Below, piece after piece: positions 1 through 6,013 of a stretch of 6,954 nt of DNA; the stretch's first letter is position 1, and the number at the start of each line of letters is the position of its first letter. The DNA lies in NCBI GenBank assembly GCA_903882245.1, contig CAIRWJ010000134.1, forward strand, positions 1 through 6,954. Reading direction: 5' to 3'. Both the position numbers and the translations under genes were made by a program. A model generated the notes under the pieces. It had not been told where the DNA came from and made no database searches. It saw only the letters and a program-made list of their open reading frames with translations. The DNA comes from an uncultured Microbacteriaceae bacterium (lineage in GTDB: Bacteria > Actinomycetota > Actinomycetes > Actinomycetales > Microbacteriaceae).

Positions 1-7
1 GACGGGA

Positions 8-214
8 ATGTCGGTCGTCGAATTTGAGTCTTTCGCAAACGGATTCCGTGATGCGATGAGATCCCGCGGAACAATTTCACTGTCGGAAGACGAGTACGGC
101 GATCTTGCTGCACTGTCCGGTGTCTCAAAGTTTGTTGCCCGAGTCAAATGCGCGATGTTGGCTTGGGTCGCCGCCGAGGACAGCCTGATTCTGACGCGCG
201 AGTCGCTAAACTGA
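8..214 (+). CDS. Short hypothetical protein, possibly 5'-truncated by the window edge
   Basis: This is a 68-residue reading frame ending in TGA at 212-214, 38 bases before hom. I do not recognise the product. It has no signal peptide or membrane segment that I can see and is a mixed-charge, probably helical small protein with a single cysteine. The frame is open to the left edge, and the ATG at 8 has no properly spaced Shine-Dalgarno site (the GGGA abuts the start), so this may be the C-terminal end of a longer gene. The other two plus frames close quickly here, which favours this frame. In many actinobacteria lysA precedes hom, but nothing here resembles the C-terminus of diaminopimelate decarboxylase. 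It could be a lineage-specific gene or a chance frame. Confidence 0.45.
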   Translation: MSVVEFESFANGFRDAMRSRGTISLSEDEYGDLAALSGVSKFVARVKCAMLAWVAAEDSLILTRESLN

Positions 215-241
215 CTCAATGCCTGAAGGTCCGCCAGCGTT

Positions 242-247
242 AAGGAA
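242..247 (+). promoter_or_regulatory. Ribosome binding site that fixes the TTG start of hom
   Basis: AAGGAA lies five bases upstream of TTG at 253. No ATG or GTG is available before the NAD(P)-binding loop, so this site decides the start codon. Confidence 0.7.
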
Positions 248-252
248 ATCCA

Positions 253-1566
253 TTGATTGAATATCGAAACCTTCGAATTGCACTTCTCGGTGCGGGAAGT
301 GTTGGCGCGCAGGTAGCGGACCAAATTCTCAATCACGGCGACGAACTGGCCGCGCGAATCGGGGCGGGAATCGAGTTGATCGGTGTAGCCGTTCGTGATC
401 CGAAATCGAAGCGTGCGGCGGATATCCCCGCGCACCTCATCACGACCGACGCCGCCACGCTCGTTCGTCAGGCCGATATCGTCATCGAACTCATGGGTGG
501 CATCGAGCCGGCACGCACGCTCATCCTCGACGCAATCAACGCGGGCGCTGACATCGTCACTGCGAACAAAGCGCTTCTTGCGCACCACAGCACCGAGATT
601 TTTGAGGCCGCCTCTCAGGTAGGCGCGCAGGTCTACTACGAAGCGGCCGTCGCTGGTGCGATTCCGATCATCCGTCCGCTTCGGGATTCTCTCGCTGGTG
701 ACCGGGTGACGCGAATCCTGGGAATCGTGAACGGGACGACCAACTTCATCCTCGATCGCATCGACACTCTGGGCGAATCAATGGAGGACTCGCTCGCGAT
801 GGCGAAGAAGCTCGGCTACGCCGAAGAGGACAGCAGTGCGGACGTCGAAGGATTCGACGCCGCGCAAAAGGCCTCGATCCTCGCGTCTCTCGCTTTCCAC
901 ACACATGTGCCGATCGACCTCGTCTATCGCGAAGGAATAACCGAGATCACCCGCGACCAGGTTCGCGCCGCGCGTAAGGCCGGCTATGTCGTGAAACTTC
1001 TCGCGATTTGCGAGAGGGTCTCCTTGGCGGACGGCACCGAAGGCGTCAGTGCACGCGTTTACCCCGCGATGGTTCCTGATACTCACCCGCTCGCGGCCGT
1101 GCACGGCGCGAACAACGCGGTTTTTGTCGAAGCGGAACTTGCTGGCCCTCTGATGTTTTACGGCGCGGGCGCCGGTGGCGTTCAGACGTCGTCCGCCGTG
1201 CTCGGGGACCTCGTTTCCGCCGCGCGTCGACATGTCATCGGTGGGCCTGGTGTCGCAGAGAGCACGCACGCAACGTTCCCAATCTTGCCCATCGCTGACA
1301 TCCGCACCCGGTATCACATCTCGCTCGAGATCACCGATGCCCCCGGTGTGCTCGCCGACATTGCGTCGCTTTTCGCCACCCACGGCGTCTCGGTTGAGTC
1401 GGTCGAGCAAAAGGTCACCAGCGTCGATGGGCAAGCGGCCACCGCTACGCTGGTTATTGGAACTCACGAGGCAATCGAAGCCGATCTTGCCGCGACCGTG
1501 GATGCCCTCGAGGCGTCGGCCGTTGTCCAACGCGTCGTGGGAGTAATTCGAATGGAAGGTCTGTAA
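253..1566 (+). CDS. hom: Homoserine dehydrogenase
   Basis: This 437-residue enzyme, of usual actinobacterial length, reduces aspartate-4-semialdehyde to homoserine with NAD(P)H in the cytoplasm, the branch point towards threonine and methionine. The N-terminal Rossmann domain shows the dinucleotide loop GAGSVG at residues 13-18, followed by ELMGGIEPA near 79-87 and TANKALLA at 103-110. The catalytic domain has NGTTNFI near 160-166 and the family active-site pair D202 and K206 (D-x3-K, matching D219/K223 of the yeast enzyme). A C-terminal ACT domain (about 354-430, containing DAPGVLADIA) suggests allosteric feedback by threonine, as known for Gram-positive Hom proteins. The start is TTG, supported by AAGGAA five bases upstream and by the family N-terminus EYRNLR. 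The stop overlaps the thrC start by one base, so the two are probably co-translated. No clear promoter was seen upstream. Confidence 0.97.
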   Translation: MIEYRNLRIALLGAGSVGAQVADQILNHGDELAARIGAGIELIGVAVRDPKSKRAADIPAHLITTDAATLVRQADIVIELMGGIEPARTLILDAINAGADIVTANKALLAHHSTEIFEAASQVGAQVYYEAAVAGAIPIIRPLRDSLAGDRVTRILGIVNGTTNFILDRIDTLGESMEDSLAMAKKLGYAEEDSSADVEGFDAAQKASILASLAFHTHVPIDLVYREGITEITRDQVRAARKAGYVVKLLAICERVSLADGTEGVSARVYPAMVPDTHPLAAVHGANNAVFVEAELAGPLMFYGAGAGGVQTSSAVLGDLVSAARRHVIGGPGVAESTHATFPILPIADIRTRYHISLEITDAPGVLADIASLFATHGVSVESVEQKVTSVDGQAATATLVIGTHEAIEADLAATVDALEASAVVQRVVGVIRMEGL

Positions 1567-2645
1567 TGGCTCATCAGTGGCGAGGCGTCCTTCACGAATA
1601 TCGCGATCGCCTTGATGTTTCGGACAAGACTCCCATTATTTCTCTGGGCGAGGGCGGGACACCACTTATTTATGCGCCGGCACTGTCTGAACGCACGGGC
1701 GCGAAGGTCTATGTCAAATACGAAGGAATGAACCCGACCGGATCCTTCAAAGACCGCGGAATGACGATGGCAATTTCGAAGGCGATGGAGGCGGGTGCAA
1801 AGGCTGTCATCTGCGCATCAACGGGCAATACATCAGCAGCCGCAGCGGCCTACGCCGCGCACGCGGGAATCACGGCAGCAGTGCTTGTTCCCGAGGGCAA
1901 GATTTCGATGGGCAAGTTGAGCCAGGCCGTGGCGCACAATGCCGAGATTCTTCAATTGCAGGGGAACTTTGACGACTGCCTCGACATTGCTCGAGACCTC
2001 GCCGCAAACTACCCCGTCCACCTCGTCAATTCGGTCAACAATGACCGCATCGAAGGACAAAAGACGGCGGCTTTTGAGGTCGTCGAGGTTCTCGAACGTG
2101 CACCCGATTTCCACTTCATCCCCGTGGGAAACGCGGGAAACTACACCGCCTACCACCGCGGCTACCGCGAGGAGATTGCCCGCGGAACGACGGATGTGTT
2201 GCCGCGAATGTTTGGTTTTCAAGCGGCCGGTTCAGCGCCGATCGTGATTGGTGAGCGCGTGAAAAATCCCGAAACAATCGCCACCGCGATTCGCATCGGA
2301 AACCCGGCATCCTGGGATTTGGCGATTGCCGCCCGCGAGGACTCGGATGGATATTTTGGTGCCATCAGTGACGCCGACATCCTCGCCGCACAGCGAATCC
2401 TGTCAGCGGAGGTCGGAATTTTTGTCGAGCCAGCATCGGCTGCGTCGGTTGCGGGGCTCCTCGAACGCGCCGAGTCCGGTGTCATCCCGAAGGGTGCAAT
2501 CTGTGTGCTCACGGTAACGGGACACGGGCTGAAAGATCCGCAGTGGGGCCTCAAGCGTCCGGACGGAACCGAAGCGATGCCGCAGGTCGTCCCCGTCGAC
2601 GTCGACGAAATCGCTGGCGTGCTTGGTCTCGCGAAGGGCGCATGA
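1566..2645 (+). CDS. thrC: Threonine synthase
   Basis: This 359-residue PLP-dependent enzyme converts O-phosphohomoserine and water to threonine and phosphate, the last step of the pathway. It is the shorter threonine synthase class found in actinobacteria (about 350-360 residues). Visible motifs are GEGGTPL at 28-34 and PTGSFKDRG, where K62 is the expected Schiff-base lysine. CASTGNTSAA near 103-112 and the glycine-rich PLP-phosphate loop VGNAGN near 187-192 follow. The start ATG shares one base with the hom stop (TAATG) and has GGAAGG at 1554-1559, six bases upstream. The thrB start overlaps its stop. Order hom-thrC-thrB matches mycobacteria and many other actinobacteria. No abnormalities were seen. 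Confidence 0.97.
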   Translation: MAHQWRGVLHEYRDRLDVSDKTPIISLGEGGTPLIYAPALSERTGAKVYVKYEGMNPTGSFKDRGMTMAISKAMEAGAKAVICASTGNTSAAAAAYAAHAGITAAVLVPEGKISMGKLSQAVAHNAEILQLQGNFDDCLDIARDLAANYPVHLVNSVNNDRIEGQKTAAFEVVEVLERAPDFHFIPVGNAGNYTAYHRGYREEIARGTTDVLPRMFGFQAAGSAPIVIGERVKNPETIATAIRIGNPASWDLAIAAREDSDGYFGAISDADILAAQRILSAEVGIFVEPASAASVAGLLERAESGVIPKGAICVLTVTGHGLKDPQWGLKRPDGTEAMPQVVPVDVDEIAGVLGLAKGA

Positions 2646-3592
2646 TGTCGTCAACAGTTCCCATCGGACGAGCCGTTCACGTCAAAGTCCCCGCCACAAC
2701 GGCGAATCTTGGGCCTGGATTTGACACCCTCGGAATCGCACTGTCGCTCTATGACGAGTTGACGGCAACCGTTCTCGATGCTGGCGTCACGCGGGTAACC
2801 GTTCGTGGCGTCGGAGACGGCACCGTAGCGACGGACGACACCAACCTGGTCGTTCAATCGATGGCAGCGACGTTCGCGCATTTCGGAATCGCCGTCCCGA
2901 TTGTCGACCTCGTCTGCGACAACCGAATTCCGCACGGTCGGGGAATGGGCTCGTCCGGGGCTGCGATTGTCGGCGGGATCATGGTGGCCAAGGGTCTTCT
3001 CGACGGCATTGTTGATATTGATGCGCAGGGTTTGCTGGACCTCGCAACGAAAATGGAGGGGCACCCCGACAACGTTGCACCCGCTCTGTTCGGGGGTTTG
3101 TCGATTGCATGGATGACGGAAGCGGGTCCCCAGCACAAGAAGTTGACGGTTCATCGCGGTGTTTCGCTATTGGTTGCTGTTCCTCGCGACATGACGATGA
3201 GCACCAAGTTAGCTCGAGACCTGCAACCCGACACGGTTCCTCACGAGGATGCGGTCTTCAACGTGTCGCGCTCTGCGCTCCTCATCGCGGCCCTCCTCCA
3301 GAGCCCTGAGCTGTTGCACGCAGCAACAGAAGACAAACTTCACCAGGATTATCGTGCGGAAGCCATGCCGGAGACAATTGCCTTGATTCGTCGTTTGCGT
3401 GACGAAGGATTTGCTGCGGTGGTTTCCGGAGCCGGGCCATCGGTCCTCGTTCTCACCGACGATCCTCTCGAACGAGCACGCGCGGCGAGCATCGTTGACG
3501 GGTCGAAAGAGACAAGGTGGGAATGCCTCATGCTCGCCGTTGACTTTAAGGGTGCTACAGTTGTGGTACTGCCCGATGGAGACGGTCTCTAA
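2645..3592 (+). CDS. thrB: Homoserine kinase
   Basis: This GHMP-family kinase (315 residues from this start) phosphorylates homoserine to O-phosphohomoserine using ATP, supplying ThrC. Motifs are VPATTANLGPGFDTLG at about 15-30, the ATP-binding GHMP loop P-x3-GMGSSGAA starting at P96, and the C-terminal glycine-rich motif VSGAGPSVLVLT. The frame is open as far as 2543, but that extension lies inside thrC. Two adjacent ATGs (2642 and 2645) are the real candidates. GAAGGG at 2633-2638 is six bases from 2645 and only three from 2642, so 2645 is preferred; 2642 would give one extra methionine and an ATGA overlap. The gene is translationally coupled to thrC, and no terminator follows it. Confidence 0.96.
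   Translation: MSSTVPIGRAVHVKVPATTANLGPGFDTLGIALSLYDELTATVLDAGVTRVTVRGVGDGTVATDDTNLVVQSMAATFAHFGIAVPIVDLVCDNRIPHGRGMGSSGAAIVGGIMVAKGLLDGIVDIDAQGLLDLATKMEGHPDNVAPALFGGLSIAWMTEAGPQHKKLTVHRGVSLLVAVPRDMTMSTKLARDLQPDTVPHEDAVFNVSRSALLIAALLQSPELLHAATEDKLHQDYRAEAMPETIALIRRLRDEGFAAVVSGAGPSVLVLTDDPLERARAASIVDGSKETRWECLMLAVDFKGATVVVLPDGDGL
3553..3561 (+). promoter_or_regulatory. Possible extended -10 promoter for rho inside the end of thrB
   Basis: TGCTACAGT is an extended -10 pattern (TGN followed by TA-x-A-x-T). It would start transcription near 3568, giving a leader of about 110 bases that contains the hairpin upstream of rho. TTGACT at 3540-3545 is only 10 bases from TACAGT, too close to serve as its -35. 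The site also encodes the ThrB C-terminus, so it may be coincidence. Confidence 0.3.
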
Positions 3593-3616
3593 CCGAATCC
3601 CGAGCAGGTTTCGATT

Positions 3617-3660
3617 CACCTCACTGAATATCGCGTTGTGCGATTGCTCACAGTGACGTG
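3617..3660 (+). other. Two-tier RNA hairpin in the rho leader
   Basis: The outer arms CACCTCACTG (3617-3626) and CAGTGACGTG (3651-3660) pair over nine of ten positions with one C-C mismatch. Inside them, ATCGCG (3630-3635) pairs with TGCGAT (3639-3644), including one G-U pair, around a three-base loop. An internal loop of AAT opposite TGCTCA separates the two helices. There is no following T-run, so it is not a standard intrinsic terminator. It ends seven bases before the rho Shine-Dalgarno site, which suits a translational control element, a processing site or a relic. The pairing is seen directly; the function is inference. Confidence 0.5.
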
Positions 3661-3667
3661 ACACATC

Positions 3668-3673
3668 AAGGAG
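3668..3673 (+). promoter_or_regulatory. Strong ribosome binding site of rho
   Basis: AAGGAG sits six bases from the ATG at 3680. An in-frame TAA at 3674-3676 lies between them, so the protein cannot start further upstream. This proves that the missing N-terminal domain is not simply an annotation error. Confidence 0.85.
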
Positions 3674-3679
3674 TAACCA

Positions 3680-4918
3680 ATGGATAACGAAATCACAGAC
3701 GTACCCGCCGCTGATGGTGCAGAAGCGCCGGCACGAAAGCGTGCACCGCGACGGGCTACCAAGAAGTCCGCTGACGCACCGGTTGAGGTCGTCACCCACG
3801 ACGCCCCTGCCGCCGCAGAGTCGGCACCCGATTCGGGCGATACGGCAAGCGACGGGGAAGCCCCCGCTGGCCGCCGTACCCGCGGTCGCGGTCGTGGGCG
3901 CACGGCCGCTAGCGCAACTGGCGATGCCGAGGCATCGGATAGTGCGGATTCTTCCGAGTCCGATGACGCTCAGGCGGACAACGGTCGCAGTCGCCAGCGC
4001 AACCGCAAGCGCGGTCGTGGACGTGACGATGATTTTGATGGCGTGAGTGATGATGACGTTCTCATCCCCGTTGCCGGAATTTTGGACATTCTCGACAACT
4101 ACGCCTTCGTTCGAACTGCTGGCTACCTCGCCAGCCCCGCTGACATCTATGTCGCGCTCGGTCAGGTCAAGAAGTACAACCTTCGCAAGGGTGACGCCAT
4201 TGTTGGGGCAATCCGCCAGCCTCGCGACAACGACTTCCAAAACCGTCAGAAGTACAACGCCCTCGCAACGATCGACTTTGTGAACGGCGCAGCACCAGAA
4301 GAGGCCGTTGTCCGCGACGACTTTAACGACCTCGTCGCTGTTCACGCGAGCGAGGGACTGGGTTTGAAAGGTCGTTTCGGTTCGGTTAAGAAGGGTGACC
4401 GCGTTCTCATTGACGCTGCCGCGGGCGCGAGTCGCACCGCTGTGATTCGAGACCTCGCGGCCGAGATTTCGGCAAGCGCAACGGACGCCCACCTCATGGT
4501 CGTCGTTTCCGAGGGCTTGCCCGAGGACGTGACGGCACTTAGCCGTGGCGTTCGCGGAGAAGTCAGCGCCTCGTCTTATGACCGCCACGCAGACGAACAC
4601 GTGACCGTCGCCGATCTCGCCATCGCGCGGGCGAAGCGACTCGTCGAAAAGGGACATCACGTTGTCGTACTCATCGACTCGATGACTCGTGTCTCCAAGA
4701 ACCAGCTGGCGGTCATTCAGGGCTCACGTCCCCTCGGCGACGGAGCAGTTGACGCCGCCGTGTTCTCGGCCACCAAGCGCCTTTTCGGCGCAGGGCGGGC
4801 ACTCGAGACGGGTGGCTCACTTACCGTCATTGCCACAATCGATAACCAGACCGACGGATTCTCTGGTGCGGTTCGAGACGAACTCCTCGATATCGCCACC
4901 GCAGTCGTCACCCTCTAA
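3680..4918 (+). CDS. rho: Degenerate, truncated Rho-family protein (pseudo-Rho)
   Basis: Canonical Rho is a hexameric RNA-dependent ATPase that ends transcription. This 412-residue homologue sits at the conserved rho locus before prfA. Residues 1-125 form a low-complexity tail with alternating basic (RRTRGRGRGR at 65-74, RKRGRGR at 109-115) and acidic blocks; the usual Rho_N domain is absent. Residues 126-203 are a well-conserved OB RNA-binding fold (IPVAGILDILDNYAFVRT, then PADIYVALGQVKKY). The motor domain is recognisable (DSMTR with Walker B D333, AKRLVEKGHHVVVLID, KRLFGAGR, GGSLTVIAT) but altered. The P-loop, normally PPKAGKT, reads AAGASRT (247-253), the DERPEEV motif reads SEGLPEDV (277-284), and the linker before the P-loop is about 12 residues short. 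The protein ends where R-loop FKGTGN should lie, losing the E. coli F355 and R366 equivalents. I infer that it binds RNA but does not hydrolyse ATP as Rho does. A decaying gene is the alternative. Confidence 0.9.
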   Translation: MDNEITDVPAADGAEAPARKRAPRRATKKSADAPVEVVTHDAPAAAESAPDSGDTASDGEAPAGRRTRGRGRGRTAASATGDAEASDSADSSESDDAQADNGRSRQRNRKRGRGRDDDFDGVSDDDVLIPVAGILDILDNYAFVRTAGYLASPADIYVALGQVKKYNLRKGDAIVGAIRQPRDNDFQNRQKYNALATIDFVNGAAPEEAVVRDDFNDLVAVHASEGLGLKGRFGSVKKGDRVLIDAAAGASRTAVIRDLAAEISASATDAHLMVVVSEGLPEDVTALSRGVRGEVSASSYDRHADEHVTVADLAIARAKRLVEKGHHVVVLIDSMTRVSKNQLAVIQGSRPLGDGAVDAAVFSATKRLFGAGRALETGGSLTVIATIDNQTDGFSGAVRDELLDIATAVVTL

Positions 4919-4921
4919 GGG
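4917..4921 (+). promoter_or_regulatory. prfA ribosome binding site overlapping the rho stop codon
   Basis: AAGGG shares two bases with the rho stop TAA (4916-4918) and is six bases from the prfA ATG. Ribosomes finishing rho would therefore terminate on the prfA initiation site, which predicts translational coupling and shows that no remnant of a longer rho 3' end remains. Confidence 0.75.
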
Positions 4922-4927
4922 TTTCTC

Positions 4928-6013
4928 ATGCTCGAATCAATCGACGGACTCGTCGCGGAACACGCCGCTCTTCAGGTGGAACTCGCTGATTCGGCGATTC
5001 ACACGAATCCGGCACGCGCGAAGAAACTCAATCGCCGTTATTCGGAGTTGAATCAGATTGTCACAACGCACGAAGCGTTGTCCGCGGCCCGCGACGATCT
5101 CGCGGCAGCCAAGGAACTCGCCAAGGATGACGAGGTGTTCGCTTCTGAGATTGCGCCGATGGAAGCGAGCGTCACCGAGCTCGAAGAGAAGCTTCGTCGT
5201 TTGCTCATCCCTCGTGATCCCGACGACGGTCGAGATGTCATCATGGAGATTAAAGGTGGTGAAGGTGGAGCGGAAAGCGCTTTGTTTGCCGCCGATCTTC
5301 TTCGCATGTACACCCAGTACGCCGACAGCCGTGGCTGGCGCGTCGAGATTCTCGACCGCACCGACAGCGACCTCGGCGGCTTCAAAGATGTTCAGCTCGC
5401 AATAAAGACCAACGCCACTGAGCCCGCTAACGGCGCGTGGGCGAAACTCAAATACGAAGGCGGAGTTCATCGCGTTCAGCGAGTCCCCGCAACCGAAGCG
5501 CAGGGCCGAATTCACACCTCGACGACGGGTGTTCTCGTTTTTCCCGAGGTTGACGAACCCGAAGAGGTCGCGATCAGCCCAAATGACATACGTGTCGATG
5601 TCTTCCGCTCCGGTGGCCCCGGTGGCCAGTCTGTCAACACGACCGACTCGGCTGTTCGAATCACGCACATTGCGACGGGAATCGTCGTCTCGTGTCAGAA
5701 CGAGAAGAGCCAAATCCAGAACAAGGAATCAGCGATGCGGGTTCTGCGCGCGCGCCTGCTCGCGCGTCAGCAAGAAGAACGCGATGCTGTCGCGAGTGAT
5801 GCTCGCAAGAGCCAGATTCGGGGCATGGACCGTTCAGAGCGAATTCGCACGTATAACTTCCCCGAGAACCGGATTGCCGATCACCGCACGGGGTACAAGT
5901 CCTACAACCTCGATCAGGTTATGAACGGCGCGCTCGAACCGATCATTGACTCGTGCATCGCAGTCGACGAAGAGGCGCAACTTAAAGCACTTTCCGAGTC
6001 CTCCGGATCGTGA
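4928..6013 (+). CDS. prfA: Peptide chain release factor 1 (RF1)
   Basis: This 361-residue class I release factor, of normal length, recognises UAA and UAG in the ribosomal A site and triggers peptide release. Domain 1 (about 1-100) is helical and rich in charged residues. The stop-codon-reading tripeptide P187-A188-T189, in the context [14 protein letters not shown], identifies it as RF1 rather than RF2. The catalytic GGQ is at 232-234 within [18 protein letters not shown]234 is the residue methylated by PrmC. The C-terminal signature [17 protein letters not shown] is present. The start is ATG with AAGGG six bases upstream. The stop overlaps the prmC start by four bases (GTGA). No abnormality was seen, so the decay in the preceding rho has not touched this gene. 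Confidence 0.98.
   Translation: MLESIDGLVAEHAALQVELADSAIHTNPARAKKLNRRYSELNQIVTTHEALSAARDDLAAAKELAKDDEVFASEIAPMEASVTELEEKLRRLLIPRDPDDGRDVIMEIKGGEGGAESALFAADLLRMYTQYADSRGWRVEILDRTDSDLGGFKDVQLAIKTNATEPANGAWAKLKYEGGVHRVQRVPATEAQGRIHTSTTGVLVFPEVDEPEEVAISPNDIRVDVFRSGGPGGQSVNTTDSAVRITHIATGIVVSCQNEKSQIQNKESAMRVLRARLLARQQEERDAVASDARKSQIRGMDRSERIRTYNFPENRIADHRTGYKSYNLDQVMNGALEPIIDSCIAVDEEAQLKALSESSGS

Noticed and set aside
999..1015. Perfect TCTCGC / GCGAGA inverted repeat with a five-base loop inside hom
   Set aside because: It falls in codons for the conserved LLAICER segment, there is no T-run or nearby gene boundary, and a six-pair repeat is expected by chance in sequence of this composition.
778..1530. 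A 250-codon open frame antisense to hom
   Set aside because: It lies entirely within hom, whose reading frame matches homoserine dehydrogenase end to end; there is no motif or ribosome binding site supporting the antisense frame.
2543..2644. A 34-codon N-terminal extension of ThrB
   Set aside because: It lies inside thrC, reads as arginine-rich off-frame sequence, and the well-spaced Shine-Dalgarno plus the family N-terminus support ATG 2645 (or 2642).
3593..3679. Intrinsic terminator after thrB
   Set aside because: The hairpin there has an A/C-rich rather than T-rich 3' flank and is followed immediately by a strong ribosome binding site.
4381..4440. A double frameshift in rho that could hide an intact P-loop
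   Set aside because: I read the other two plus frames over the P-loop. They give off-frame residues without a GKT or GKS, whereas the annotated frame keeps alignable flanking residues on both sides.
3209..4660. A 483-codon open frame on the minus strand across thrB and rho
   Set aside because: It is antisense to two genes with clear family motifs, its translation resembles no known family and is rich in Arg, Cys and Val, and GC-rich codon bias commonly leaves such antisense frames open.
4919..5100. Rho C-terminal segment surviving in another frame downstream of the stop
   Set aside because: No FPA, SGTR or similar Rho C-terminal motif appears in any plus frame; the region is already coding RF1 from 4928.
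4937..5713. A 258-codon open frame antisense to prfA
   Set aside because: prfA is fully conserved on the plus strand, and the antisense product has no recognisable domain.
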